From positions 79,908 through 143,907 of the forward strand of contig CAKZVT010000030.1 of the NCBI GenBank assembly GCA_937922435.1: a DNA stretch of 64,000 bases, given 5' to 3'. Source of the DNA: an uncultured Prevotella sp. GTDB lineage: Bacteria > Bacteroidota > Bacteroidia > Bacteroidales > Bacteroidaceae. The notes beneath the pieces are model-generated. The model was not told the origin of the DNA. It saw nothing but the letters and a program-made list of their open reading frames with translations, and did not search any database. The translations under genes were made by a program, and so were the position numbers. The number at the start of each line of letters is the position of its first letter. Positions within the stretch are counted from its first letter, which is position 1. This document shows positions 28,803 to 37,341 of the stretch, one piece after another.

Positions 28803-28903
28803 AAAGACGGCAAATCGCGATGTAAAAGGCCGTGAATTGCAATGCAAAAGGTGGCCTTTTGGAGGCTAAAAGACGGTCTTTTGGAGGCTAAAAGGCGGCA
28901 TAT
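28803..28903. repeat. 22-bp phased palindromic array, 5 units (array 5)
   Basis: Cores start at 28803, 28825, 28847, 28869 and 28891, each 22 bp apart. This is the only copy with five units. The right flank TTGACAATCAGGCGGTTAG matches the flanking palindrome half. The 28716-29133 spacer contains this array, an AGGCTTATCAGG inverted repeat and two G-rich elements, but no gene I can support. Confidence 0.9.
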
Positions 28904-28954
28904 TGGAAAGTGATTGACAATCAGGCGGTTAGCCATGCCGCGTCAATGGCGCGT

Positions 28955-29016
28955 CAGGCTCATTAGGCTTATCAGGCATATTAGGCCCAATAAGCCCGAT
29001 AAGCCTAATAAGCCTG
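28955..29016. repeat. Inverted repeat of the AGGCTTATCAGG type
   Basis: The left part CAGGCTCATTAGGCTTATC and the right part GATAAGCCTAATAAGCCTG are near-perfect reverse complements. Related fragments occur near 9322, 26310, 32400 and 47268. Confidence 0.75.
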
Positions 29017-29055
29017 ATACGTCAATGCCGCGTACCTGCCATCAAAAGCATTCCA

Positions 29056-29112
29056 AGCTCCCTCCCTTCGGGAGGGTTGGGGTGGGTGTTTGGAGGTGGC
29101 CGGGTGGGTGTC
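29056..29112 (+). repeat. CCCTCCC hairpin / G-quadruplex element, copy 7
   Basis: GCTCCCTCCCTTCGGGAGGG then TTGGGGTGGGTG, followed by GGAGGTGGCCGGGTGGGTG. The G-rich strand is +. It ends 22 bp before the start of the prenyltransferase gene. Confidence 0.88.
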
Positions 29113-29133
29113 AGTTATTGAATTTATTGGAAT

Positions 29134-30018
29134 ATGAACAACATTATACGATTAATCCGTCCGCAGCAGTGGATAAAAAACGTATTCGTGATGGTGCCGA
29201 TGTTCTTCGGCGGCAGCCTGCTCGACGTGGCCGACATACGCGCTTCGCTGCTGGCGTTTCTGGCGTTCAGCTTCACGGCGTCGTCGGTGTACTGCTTCAA
29301 CGACATCAACGACGTTGAGGCCGACCGCCGCCATCCTGTGAAGTGCCGCCGTCCGGTGGCGTCCGGGGCGGTGTCGGTGGGTGCGGCGCGCGCCCTTATG
29401 GCGTTGATGCTGCTGCTGGCGGCCGCTGTCACAGCACTGGTGGGCGACCTGCGGCATGTGCTCCAAGTGGGCGGCGTGCTGCTGTTTTACTATGTAATGA
29501 ATCTCTGCTACTGTGCCAAGCTGAAGCAATACGCCATCGTCGATGTGTGCATCGTGGCCTTCGGCTTTGTGTTGAGGGTGCTCGTCGGGGGCTTCGCCAC
29601 CGACATAACGCCGAGCAAGTGGCTGGTGCTGATGACGTTCCTGCTCACGCTTTTCCTGTCGTTCGCCAAGCGCAGGGACGACGTGCTGCGCATGAACGAG
29701 ACGGGAGTGCCGCCGCGCAAGAACACCATACGCTACAACCTCACGTTCATCAACCAGGCAATCACCATCACGGCCACCGTCACGCTGGTGTGTTATATCA
29801 TGTACACCGTGTCGCCCGAGGTTACCGGGCGCATCGGTTCCGACATGCTTTACCTCACCTCCGTGTTAGTCCTGCTCGGCCTGCTGCGCTACATGCAGCT
29901 GACCGTCGTCGACGAGAAGAGCGGCGACCCCACGCGCATGATGCTGCACGACAGGTTCACCCAGCTCGTAGTCGTAGCCTGGGCGCTCGTCTTCGCAGTG
30001 CTGTTGTATGTCAAATAA
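29134..30018 (+). CDS. UbiA-family prenyltransferase, DPPR-synthase-like
   Basis: A 294-residue polytopic membrane protein. The N-terminus RLIRPQQWIKNVFVMVPMFF and the first Asp-rich motif NDINDVEADRRHP (about residues 57-69) match decaprenyl-phosphate phosphoribosyltransferase-like UbiA proteins; the second motif region is FAKRRDDVLR (about 175). Such enzymes transfer phosphoribose to polyprenyl phosphate, the entry to lipid-linked ribose or arabinose donors. The HAD phosphatase that follows could remove the 5-phosphate of the product, which is inference from context. The location in a surface-glycan region supports a role in sugar donor synthesis. Confidence 0.85.
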   Translation: MNNIIRLIRPQQWIKNVFVMVPMFFGGSLLDVADIRASLLAFLAFSFTASSVYCFNDINDVEADRRHPVKCRRPVASGAVSVGAARALMALMLLLAAAVTALVGDLRHVLQVGGVLLFYYVMNLCYCAKLKQYAIVDVCIVAFGFVLRVLVGGFATDITPSKWLVLMTFLLTLFLSFAKRRDDVLRMNETGVPPRKNTIRYNLTFINQAITITATVTLVCYIMYTVSPEVTGRIGSDMLYLTSVLVLLGLLRYMQLTVVDEKSGDPTRMMLHDRFTQLVVVAWALVFAVLLYVK

Positions 30019-30025
30019 AATAGCG

Positions 30026-30060
30026 ACACCCACCCCAACCCTCCCCAAGGGAGGGAGCTT
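30026..30060 (-). repeat. CCCTCCC hairpin / G-quadruplex element, copy 8
   Basis: ACACCCACCCCAACCCTCCCC then AAGGGAGGGAGC. The G-rich strand is minus. It is immediately downstream of the prenyltransferase stop and forms an opposed pair with the copy at 30113. Confidence 0.88.
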
Positions 30061-30112
30061 GATGTGCTTTTCAATGCTGCATGGATTGGGGAAAAAGACA
30101 ATAACTAACCAT

Positions 30113-30144
30113 ACTCCCTCCCTCGGGAGGGCTGGGTGGGGCTC
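30113..30144 (+). repeat. CCCTCCC hairpin / G-quadruplex element, copy 9
   Basis: ACTCCCTCCCTCGGGAGGGCTGGGTGGGGC. The G-rich strand is +. It lies 22 bp before the HAD phosphatase start. Confidence 0.85.
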
Positions 30145-30165
30145 GTTTTTAGTTCTAATTAGATT

Positions 30166-30786
30166 ATGACCGACTTCGACATAAGCAAATATCCGCTCGG
30201 GGCAATCCATGCTTTCGACTTCGACGGCACGCTCACGCGCCGCGACACGCTCATAGAGTTCATACGTTTCGCCAAGGGAGACAAGGCTTTCCTGCTTTGC
30301 TTTCTGCGCTATTCGCCGCTCTTGGTGCTGATGAAGATGGGGCTGTACCCCAACTGGAAGGCCAAGCAACGCGTGTTCTCGCACTGCTTCAAGGGCATGG
30401 CTGTCGACACGTTCAACTCGCTTTGCGTGCGCTTCGCCCGTGCCAAGGCCGGCCTTATGCGGCCCAAAGGCATACGGAAAATACAGGATGTGCTGGCCGA
30501 AGGCGGCAAGGTGGTGGTCGTCAGTGCGAGCGTCAACAACTGGGTAGAGCCGTTTTTCGACGGCATCGGCGGTGTCTACGTCGTCGGGACAATGGTGGAA
30601 GAGCGCGGAGGCGTGCTCACTGGCCGCTTCCTTACCAAGAACTGCTACGGCGAAGAGAAGGTAAACCGCCTGCTCCAGCTCTTCCCCGAGCGCACGCAAT
30701 ACTGGCTTACGGCCTACGGCGACAGCCAGGGCGACGCGCAACTGCTCGACTTTGCCAACGAGGCGTACTACAAACCGTTCAAGTAA
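30166..30786 (+). CDS. HAD-IB family phosphatase
   Basis: A 206-residue soluble hydrolase. The HAD motif I DFDGTLT is at residues 18-24 with the nucleophile Asp and the acid/base Asp. Motif II is VVVSASVNNW (about 122-131), and motif III/IV is the GDSQGDAQLL segment (about 185). The subfamily IB layout resembles SerB-type phosphatases, which act on small phosphorylated molecules. Because it follows a phosphoribosyl-polyprenyl synthase-like gene, a lipid-linked sugar phosphate is a possible substrate, but the sequence does not prove this. No signal peptide or membrane segment is present. Confidence 0.88.
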   Translation: MTDFDISKYPLGAIHAFDFDGTLTRRDTLIEFIRFAKGDKAFLLCFLRYSPLLVLMKMGLYPNWKAKQRVFSHCFKGMAVDTFNSLCVRFARAKAGLMRPKGIRKIQDVLAEGGKVVVVSASVNNWVEPFFDGIGGVYVVGTMVEERGGVLTGRFLTKNCYGEEKVNRLLQLFPERTQYWLTAYGDSQGDAQLLDFANEAYYKPFK

Positions 30787-30909
30787 TTCATAATTCTTAA
30801 TTCATAATTCATAATTCATAATGAGACGGTTGCTGCTTTGCACTCTCCTGCATTCCCTGTATTCGCAGAACTCCCAGTCCTCCCACATCTCCCATAAAAC
30901 GAATAACCT

Positions 30910-32346
30910 ATGAAAAAGCTTCTAAGACTGTTCAAAGTAAGCCGCGAAGAGTGGCTCGCGTCAGCCCTTATGCTGCTGGTTACGGTGTCATTGCACATCC
31001 TCGTAATAGCGCGTTACTTCGACTTGTTCACCCAAACAGGGCGAGGCCACTGGACTGTGTTCATCAAGAACTTCACAGTGTCGGGCTTCGACCCCATCAC
31101 TTACTCCGTGGTGACGTACTGGGACACCGCCTACAACGTCTACCGCCACCCCCTGCTGGCGTTCATGGCATGGCCGTTATCCATGCTTGACAAGTGGCTT
31201 ATGGAGCTGACGGGTGTCAACCTGGTGCAGTTCATAGTGGCTGTGCCGCTGCTGTTGTGCGCCTTTTACACGTTCGTCTTCATGTACCGCACGTTCAGGG
31301 ACATCGTCCGCCTGCGCGCTTTTGACTCGGCTGTGCTCTCGACGATGCTCTTTTCGTTCGCATACGCAATGGTGTCGGCCGTGGTGCCCGACCATTTCTG
31401 CGTCTCGATGTTCCTACTTGTCTTCACAGTTTACGTTTCCGGCAGGAAGATACAGGATGGTTCGCAGTTCAAAATATGGCAGACGGTGGTGCTGTTCTTA
31501 GCCACTGCCGGCGTGACACTTAGCAACGGAGTAAAGACTTACATATATTCGCTCTTTACGAACGGGCGCAAATTCTTCAGACCTAAATACTTCCTGTTTG
31601 CCGTCTTGCTGCCTGCGGCGCTTATCTGGGGCTTCGCCCGTTGGGAATACCGCACCTTTGTGCTGCCCAAGGAGAAGGCGCGCCACGAGTTGCGGGCAGC
31701 CAAGAAGGCCGAGGCGCGCCAGCGTGCGTTCAACGCTTTCCGTGACACTACGTCGCTGAAAGACAGCGCCTTGATAGCCAAGGCGTTCGACCGGGAGATG
31801 CGCATGCGTGCGGAGGCGGCAGCCAAGAGCCGCCGTAGCAGTGCGAAAGCCCGGCATACGGGTAAGCCTATGGCTGAAGGCGAGTTCATGCAGTGGACCG
31901 ACGCCACCACGTCGCGTGCCGCAACGGCGGTGGAAAACCTGTTCGGCGAGTCCATCCAGTTGCACAAAGACCATCTGCTTGGCGACACTTTGCGCAGCCG
32001 TCCGGTGATAGTGCGCTACCGTTGGGCTGTTAACTACATCGTCGAGGGGCTCGTCGTGCTGCTGTTTGCTGCCGGTATATGGTGCGGCCGGCGGTCGCGC
32101 TTCATGTGGATGGTGCTTTGCGGCATGGCGTTCGACATGGCTTTGCACATGGGTTTGGGCTTCGGCATCAACGAGGTGTACATCATGTCGGCCCACTGGC
32201 TGTTCGCATTGCCCATAGCCATAGGCTTCCTTGTCAAGGCGGCGGAAGGCCGCAAGTGGGAGGAATGGCTGCGCAAGCTGCTCGTCGGGCTTACGGTGTG
32301 GCTCATGGTGTACAACTTCGTGCTGTTCGCCAAGTATCTGTTATAG
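30910..32346 (+). CDS. Polytopic membrane protein, DUF6080/GT-C-like
   Basis: A 478-residue membrane protein with about nine hydrophobic segments, probably of the DUF6080 family seen in Bacteroidetes glycan loci. The first extracytoplasmic loop contains FDLFTQTGRGHWTVF and GFDPITYSVVTYWDTAYN, reminiscent of the acidic first loop of GT-C glycosyltransferases. A long basic, alanine-rich soluble segment (about residues 245-330, with KEKARHELRAAKKAEARQRA) interrupts the membrane part. Its function is unknown; a lipid-linked sugar transferase is a plausible guess given the neighbouring UbiA-type and GT genes. The start codon overlaps a 30-codon open frame of doubtful meaning. Confidence 0.82.
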   Translation: MKKLLRLFKVSREEWLASALMLLVTVSLHILVIARYFDLFTQTGRGHWTVFIKNFTVSGFDPITYSVVTYWDTAYNVYRHPLLAFMAWPLSMLDKWLMELTGVNLVQFIVAVPLLLCAFYTFVFMYRTFRDIVRLRAFDSAVLSTMLFSFAYAMVSAVVPDHFCVSMFLLVFTVYVSGRKIQDGSQFKIWQTVVLFLATAGVTLSNGVKTYIYSLFTNGRKFFRPKYFLFAVLLPAALIWGFARWEYRTFVLPKEKARHELRAAKKAEARQRAFNAFRDTTSLKDSALIAKAFDREMRMRAEAAAKSRRSSAKARHTGKPMAEGEFMQWTDATTSRAATAVENLFGESIQLHKDHLLGDTLRSRPVIVRYRWAVNYIVEGLVVLLFAAGIWCGRRSRFMWMVLCGMAFDMALHMGLGFGINEVYIMSAHWLFALPIAIGFLVKAAEGRKWEEWLRKLLVGLTVWLMVYNFVLFAKYLL

Positions 32347-32454
32347 GCCGCAACGGGGCGGACGGGCCGCATCGGGCTTGCCTGTCGCCTCGGCTTATAT
32401 GGCTTATTAGCCTTATCAGGCTTATTGTTTTTTATTCAAAGAAGGTGCTTGTTT

Positions 32455-33414
32455 ATGAAAATATCCGTGTTAGTTCCCGTTTACGGGGTGGAGAAATATA
32501 TAGGGCGTTGTGCCGAGTCGCTGTTCGGACAGACGTACAAGGACATCGAGTTCGTGTTCGTTGACGACTGTTCGCCCGACCGTTCGGCCGAAATCATGCG
32601 CTCTGTCGTAGCCCGGCATCCCGAAGTGGAGGGCCGTGTACGCATCATACGGCACGAGCGCAACAGCGGTCTTGCCGCCGCGAGACGCACCGCGCTTGCC
32701 GCCGCGACGGGCGACTGCGTGCTGCATATCGACAGCGACGACTACCTGCCGCCGCAAGCCGTCGAGACGCTTGCCGGCCGCATGGCGGCCACTGGCGCCG
32801 ACATGGTGGACGGGGCGTGGCTAAGGGTGATGCCCGACGGCTCTACAAGCCTGATGCCTCCGTGCCGCGTGGCGCGCAAGGAGAGGTATCTGGCCATGAT
32901 GCTGTGCCAGAACGTAGTGGCGCACAACCTCTGCGGACGCCTCATAAGACGCAGCATTTACACCGCGAACGGCATCGACAATGTGCCAGGCGTTGACAAC
33001 GCCGAGGACTATTCGGTCACTCCGCGCCTGCTGTTCTATTCCAGCCGGGCTTTCGTTGACGATGTTGTTTATTGTTACAGCGACGAAAACGCATCGTCGT
33101 ACACGCACACCGTGTCGCTGCGCAACCTCCGCTCGTACCTCATGGCCTGCCGCGTGGTGCTCGACTTTTTCACCAAGCGCGACACGGAGAGGCGTTACCT
33201 TACGGGCTTGCAGTTCGGTATGGTGAACGCGATGCGCATAACACGCAGCTCGGGCTACGGCTTCGCTCCGTTCGACGAGCTGCTCGGCTACCGTCCGCGC
33301 GGCGTGCTTTTCCGACTGATGGCCGCCCTTTTCCGCGGCCGTTGTCCGTATGCGGTGGCAAATTTCGCTTACCTTTTGGCAAGGAGAATATACATATCGC
33401 TGCTCCGATTGTAA
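32455..33414 (+). CDS. Glycosyltransferase family 2
   Basis: A 319-residue protein starting at the ATG at 32455 (MKISVLVPVYGVEKYIGRC). The GT-A nucleotide-binding motifs are VFVDDCSPDRS (about residues 39-49) and the DXD-type IDSDDY (about 95-100). It transfers a sugar from a nucleotide donor onto a lipid-linked or surface glycan at the inner membrane face. Donor and linkage cannot be read. The C-terminal region is basic and hydrophobic, suggesting membrane association. An array of 22-bp palindromes separates it from the next glycosyltransferase gene. Confidence 0.92.
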   Translation: MKISVLVPVYGVEKYIGRCAESLFGQTYKDIEFVFVDDCSPDRSAEIMRSVVARHPEVEGRVRIIRHERNSGLAAARRTALAAATGDCVLHIDSDDYLPPQAVETLAGRMAATGADMVDGAWLRVMPDGSTSLMPPCRVARKERYLAMMLCQNVVAHNLCGRLIRRSIYTANGIDNVPGVDNAEDYSVTPRLLFYSSRAFVDDVVYCYSDENASSYTHTVSLRNLRSYLMACRVVLDFFTKRDTERRYLTGLQFGMVNAMRITRSSGYGFAPFDELLGYRPRGVLFRLMAALFRGRCPYAVANFAYLLARRIYISLLRL

Positions 33415-33450
33415 CTTCTTGATATTCAGTGTGTTGTAAAACGCGTTGCA

Positions 33451-33529
33451 AAAGGCCGTCTTTTAGCTTCTAAAAGACGGCCTTTTGGCGTGTAAAAGAC
33501 GGCCTTTTACAATGCGGAATGTGGCCTTT
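33451..33529. repeat. 22-bp phased palindromic array, 4 units (array 6)
   Basis: Cores start at 33451, 33473, 33495 and 33517, exactly 22 bp apart; the last reads GAATG on its left. The left flank TTGATATTCAGTGTGTTG resembles half of the flanking palindrome. A -7 box follows after only 14 bp. Confidence 0.92.
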
Positions 33530-33543
33530 TGGAAAATAATGAT

Positions 33544-33551
33544 TACCTTTG
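33544..33551 (+). promoter_or_regulatory. -7 box for the GT4 gene
   Basis: TACCTTTG directly after array 6, 14 bp before the ATG at 33566. It argues against the longer reading frame through the array and implies a very short leader. Confidence 0.6.
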
Positions 33552-33565
33552 CCCATGATAAAGTC

Positions 33566-34660
33566 ATGAAAAAGGTATTCCACATAGTAACGCATTTCGA
33601 TGTCGGCGGAGCCGAGCGCGTGGCTGTCAACATAGCCAAGTCGCGCACGGAAGGCTATGAATATCACATTGTCGAGCTGCTGCGTGCCAATTCGCAGTTC
33701 ACAAAGGTGTTCATAAAGGAGCTTGACGAGGCCGGCATACGCTATCACCGTGCCCACGTGCCGCCAATAAGGTTTCACTACGTGTTCGAGCGTTTGGCCG
33801 CCGTAGTGTTCCCCCTGTGGTTCGTTCCGCTGTTCCTGAAGCACCGTCCTGCCGCCATACACTCTCACACGGAGATGCCCGACCTGGCTGTGTGGTGGCT
33901 GTTCACCCTTTTTCCCGGCCTGCTTAAAGGCTGCAAGGTGGTGCGCACAATACACAACACCGTGCTGTGGACTGGGCTGAAGAAGACCGGCCGCCGCGTG
34001 GAACGCTTTTTCATGCGCCATGCCTGCAACGTGGCTATATCCGTGTCGGTGCGCGACAATTACGCCAAAGAATACGGACAGACGCCTCCCATAATATATA
34101 ATGGCGTGGCGGAGACCATCCAAAAACCTTACGAAGAGGGACTGTCTTCAAGTATAAACATACTCTTCGCAGGCCGTTTCGAGCCGCAGAAGGGCATAAG
34201 CACCCTCATAGAGGTAGTGAAACGGCTGAAAGACGACCGTCGGCTGCACTTTTATATAGTGGGCGACGGCAGTCTCCGTGCTGACATCGAGCGTGAACTC
34301 GGAAATCAGGAAAATGTCACTTTGCATGCTCCCATATATGGTTTGGCCGCCTATCTGTCATCGTTCGACTACATGTTCATGCCTTCCGAGTTTGAAGGAC
34401 TTAGCATAATGTCAATCGAAGCGAGCCTCGCCGGCCTGCCGGTCATTGCCAACAGCTGCCCTGGACTGCGCGACACGCTGCCTCCAGACTGGCCTTTGGC
34501 CGTGACGGGGAACAGCATCGACAGCTACATGGACATCTTCAAGAACCTCGAAAAGCGTGCGAATGGCAATGCTTTAAGCAAAGAAGCTATGCTGTTCGCA
34601 AAAGAAATGTTTGGCATCAGGCGCATGCAGGAAGCGTATGAGGAGTTGTATAAGGGCTGA
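33566..34660 (+). CDS. Glycosyltransferase family 4
   Basis: A 364-residue GT-B protein from the ATG at 33566. The N-terminal acceptor domain opens with KKVFHIVTHFDVGGAERVAVNIA. The C-terminal donor domain shows INILFAGRFEPQKG and the E-x7-E motif region EGLSIMSIEASLAGLPVI (about 290-307). It is a retaining sugar transferase for surface polysaccharide or lipopolysaccharide, acting at the cytoplasmic face. The next gene begins 5 bp after its stop, so both are co-transcribed from the short-leader promoter. Confidence 0.93.
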   Translation: MKKVFHIVTHFDVGGAERVAVNIAKSRTEGYEYHIVELLRANSQFTKVFIKELDEAGIRYHRAHVPPIRFHYVFERLAAVVFPLWFVPLFLKHRPAAIHSHTEMPDLAVWWLFTLFPGLLKGCKVVRTIHNTVLWTGLKKTGRRVERFFMRHACNVAISVSVRDNYAKEYGQTPPIIYNGVAETIQKPYEEGLSSSINILFAGRFEPQKGISTLIEVVKRLKDDRRLHFYIVGDGSLRADIERELGNQENVTLHAPIYGLAAYLSSFDYMFMPSEFEGLSIMSIEASLAGLPVIANSCPGLRDTLPPDWPLAVTGNSIDSYMDIFKNLEKRANGNALSKEAMLFAKEMFGIRRMQEAYEELYKG

Positions 34661-34665
34661 AAACA

Positions 34666-35583
34666 ATGGCAAACATTATATCAAAAGCGGCGAAGACCGC
34701 TTACAACACCGTCTTCCGCGCCGTACAGCGGTATGACCTCACACCGTGGGAGCACGAGCCCGACATGGCGAAACCTGTCTACGGAGTGTATCATGTGTTC
34801 TGTGACAAAGGCTGGCGCGAGCTTGTCGCCGACCAGATTGGCCGCCTGAAAGCAGGCGGACTGTACGCCGTCACGCGGCGGCTTTACGTCAGTTGCATAG
34901 TGAAAGACCGCCAGGAGGCCGACGAACTGCTGCGTATGCTCGGTGAAGAGAAGGCGGAGCTTGTCTCCGTTGAGACCGACCCGATGAAGTTCGAGTACCC
35001 CGCCCTTGAGTTTCTAAGGGCTAAGAGCGTCGGGGAAGACTGCCTGCTGTACTATTTCCATACGAAAGGCGTGTCATATTACGGCGGCGACGACCGTGAC
35101 AGAAACTACCGCCGCTTCCGCCGCAACGTGGATGCGTGGCGGCACATGATGGAGTATTTTCTTTTCACCAAGTGGCAGGTGGCCGTCAATGTGCTGCAAG
35201 GCGGCTATGATACTTACGGCTGTTACCGCCTGCCTCCTTACCCCAAGCCTTATTATCTGTATGCAGGCAACTTCTGGTGGGTAAGCTCCGGCTATGCGCG
35301 CCGCCTGCCGCCGTTCCCCAAGGAGCGCATTGCGACAGACCGCTTTTGGGCCGAAGAGTGGCTGTATTCGGCGTGTCCGCGCGACTTTTCGGCGTTTGAC
35401 ACGCTGGCCGACCTGTACTTCGTGCATATTGACGAAGCCCTTTATGCAGGCAGGAGGCTGCCTGTGGGCAAGTGGTTGAGGTTCGTAATGCGGTTCAATT
35501 GGGTAAAGACGCGCAAGCACTTGTTCAAGTTCGACTATAAGAAAAAGCGCCAGTTGTGCTACCAAGTGTTGCGCAAGGGGTGA
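34666..35583 (+). CDS. Putative glycosyltransferase of an unnamed family
   Basis: A 305-residue protein without signal peptide that I do not place in a named family with certainty. It has a Rossmann-like first half (VYGVYHVFCDKGWRELV, YAVTRRLYVSCIV) and the phrase LLYYFHTKGVSYYGG, a HTKG motif seen in some capsule glycosyltransferase-like proteins. The aromatic stretch NFWWVSSGYARRLP and a possible DRFWAEEWLY acceptor site follow. The C-terminus is basic. It lies 5 bp after a GT4 gene and is convergent with the flippase gene, so a role in the same surface glycan is likely. Confidence 0.78.
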   Translation: MANIISKAAKTAYNTVFRAVQRYDLTPWEHEPDMAKPVYGVYHVFCDKGWRELVADQIGRLKAGGLYAVTRRLYVSCIVKDRQEADELLRMLGEEKAELVSVETDPMKFEYPALEFLRAKSVGEDCLLYYFHTKGVSYYGGDDRDRNYRRFRRNVDAWRHMMEYFLFTKWQVAVNVLQGGYDTYGCYRLPPYPKPYYLYAGNFWWVSSGYARRLPPFPKERIATDRFWAEEWLYSACPRDFSAFDTLADLYFVHIDEALYAGRRLPVGKWLRFVMRFNWVKTRKHLFKFDYKKKRQLCYQVLRKG

Positions 35584-35617
35584 TGCCTGGTGTGCTGGCG
35601 GTGCATGCCGGCATGCC

Positions 35618-37060
35618 TTACGGCTTGCTTCGCCTGTGCTTAAGGTATTCGATACATTCGTCGAAGATGTGCACACGGGCAAGTTTCATCACGGCGGAGT
35701 ATAGCGCCGCCACTACGGCTACGCGGCAAACCAGCAGCAGCCAGTGGTTGCCTATGCCACGGGTGAGCAGCCACGTCGCTGCCGTAACAGCCGCCGCTGC
35801 CAGCATGAACGGGCAGATGTCGCGCAGTACGTCGGTCATCCTTATGCCTGTAAGGCGGTGCAGGAAGTGTTGCCACAGGCCGAGCAGCAGGATGTTGCTG
35901 GCTGAATAGGCTATGACCATTGTCATTATGCCGTACCGTGCGAACAGAAGTACGATGGCGAGCTGCACCAATATCTGCGCTATGTTGCACCAGAGGTAGA
36001 TGTCGCTGCGTCCGCAGCTGATGGCGTGGTTCTGGTATATCGAGTAGAAGGGCATGAACGCTCCGCCGATGCACAGCACCCTGAGCAGCGGTACGCTGCT
36101 GAGCCACTGCTCGTGTATGGTCACGAGGATGAACTCTTCGGCCACGATGGCCAGCCCGAACATTGCCGGGAATGAGAGCATCGCCATGAAGCGTGTCATC
36201 TTGCGGAACACCCTGCGCTCGCGTTCGCCGTCGTCGCTGATTTGCGCCATCACCGGCTGCGCCACCTGCGCCACCGTGCCGGTGAGGAACGAGTAGGCCA
36301 TGGTGTTCCATTTGTTGGCCTGCGTGAAGTTGCCCACCGTCCGCATGGGGAACAGGCGGCCGAAGATGAACACCAGCAGGTTGCCGCTAAGCGTGTTGAG
36401 TATTGACGTGAAGAGGATTTTCACGCTGAATCCGAACATCCCTTTGATTGGCCGCAGGTCGATGCGCAGTGACGGATGCCACGGCGTGCAAATGTAACGG
36501 CCTATGTTGACTACGGTGATGTAGATTACCTGCTGCCATGCGAGGCTCCAGTAGTCCATGCCGTTGAGGGCGAGGATTACGCCAGCCGTGCCCGAGGTCA
36601 GCAGTGCGGCGAAGCCTATCATGGTGCTTTGCTTCACCATGAGCCGCTTGAACATGTATGCGCTGTGGGCTATGCCGAGCGCGGATATGGGCACGCAGAG
36701 GAATACGAACCTCGACACTTCTACGAGCGCGGGCTGGCGGAAGAAGCGCGCTATGAGCGGAGCGCAGAGGAAGAGGACGGCGTAAAGCGAGAAGCCTGCC
36801 AGCACGTTGAACCAGAAAACGGCGTTGTAGTCGCGCGGCGTGGGGGCTTTCATGTTGGTCAGCGCCTGCGTGAAGCCGAAGCTTTGCAGGTTGCCGGCTA
36901 TGGTGGTGAATATCGCCAGCACGCCCACCATGCCGTAGTCGGACGGCGTAAGCAGCCGCCCGAGGAATATGCCGAACAGCAGGTTGAGCACCTGCGTGGT
37001 GCCGTTGTTTATCAACCCCCACATCAGTCCCTTGGCTGTTTTCTCCTTCAGATTGTCCAT
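35618..37060 (-). CDS. Polysaccharide flippase (Wzx/MOP superfamily)
   Basis: A 480-residue polytopic protein with about 12-14 membrane segments, using the ATG at 37060 (MDNLKEKTAKGLMWGLINNG), which matches family N-termini; the further upstream extension crosses the -7 box. Hallmarks are QVLNLLFGIFLGRLLTPSDYGMVG and GNFTQANKWNTM. It translocates undecaprenyl-linked repeat units to the periplasm. It is convergent with the upstream glycosyltransferases and divergent from licD. A TACCTTTG box at 37068-37075 is so close to the ATG that the mRNA may be nearly leaderless. Confidence 0.92.
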   Translation of the reverse strand: MDNLKEKTAKGLMWGLINNGTTQVLNLLFGIFLGRLLTPSDYGMVGVLAIFTTIAGNLQSFGFTQALTNMKAPTPRDYNAVFWFNVLAGFSLYAVLFLCAPLIARFFRQPALVEVSRFVFLCVPISALGIAHSAYMFKRLMVKQSTMIGFAALLTSGTAGVILALNGMDYWSLAWQQVIYITVVNIGRYICTPWHPSLRIDLRPIKGMFGFSVKILFTSILNTLSGNLLVFIFGRLFPMRTVGNFTQANKWNTMAYSFLTGTVAQVAQPVMAQISDDGERERRVFRKMTRFMAMLSFPAMFGLAIVAEEFILVTIHEQWLSSVPLLRVLCIGGAFMPFYSIYQNHAISCGRSDIYLWCNIAQILVQLAIVLLFARYGIMTMVIAYSASNILLLGLWQHFLHRLTGIRMTDVLRDICPFMLAAAAVTAATWLLTRGIGNHWLLLVCRVAVVAALYSAVMKLARVHIFDECIEYLKHRRSKP

Positions 37061-37190
37061 TTGACGGCAAAGGTACTGCAAAATTCCGATTGACAGAAGT
37101 GAAATCGCAATTGTTTTCGCCTTGATTGCCATGCTGTTGCGTGGCGTTTTGTAACCGCTTGGCTGCCAATGTGTTACGGACGGGCTTGCA

Positions 37191-37269
37191 AAAGGTGGCC
37201 TTTCGCCGTGTAAAAGGTGGCCTTTTAGGGGCTGAAAGACGGCCTTTTACAACGCGAAAGATGGTTTTT
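37191..37269. repeat. 22-bp phased palindromic array, 4 units (array 7)
   Basis: Cores start at 37191, 37213, 37235 and 37257, exactly 22 bp apart. The left flank at 37151-37179 is the clearest flanking palindrome (GTAAC-CGC-TTGG-CTG-CCAA-TGT-GTTAC). A -7 box begins 15 bp after the array. Confidence 0.92.
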
Positions 37270-37283
37270 CGCATAATTATTGC

Positions 37284-37329
37284 TATCTTTGCATACCCAT
37301 GCAGGCAGCCCGGCGGCATCATGCCGGGC
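37284..37329 (+). promoter_or_regulatory. licD -7 box and 5' leader hairpin
   Basis: TATCTTTG (37284-37291) is followed by a GCCCGGC / GCCGGGC hairpin (37308-37314 and 37323-37329) directly before the start codon region. Confidence 0.5.
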
Positions 37330-37341
37330 GCATGGCAGACA

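Noticed and set aside
28628..28936. Open frames running through the 22-bp arrays (for example 28628-28936 minus, 33463-33648 minus, and the 5' extensions of several genes).
   Set aside because: The arrays are non-coding repeats; open frames arise because the core lacks stop codons in some frames. Promoter boxes inside the extensions place the real starts downstream.
30821..30913. A 30-codon frame (MRRLLLCTLLHSLYSQ...) overlapping the start of the 30910 gene by 4 bp.
   Set aside because: It consists of low-complexity CTCC-type repeats and has no promoter; a leader peptide cannot be excluded but is not supported.
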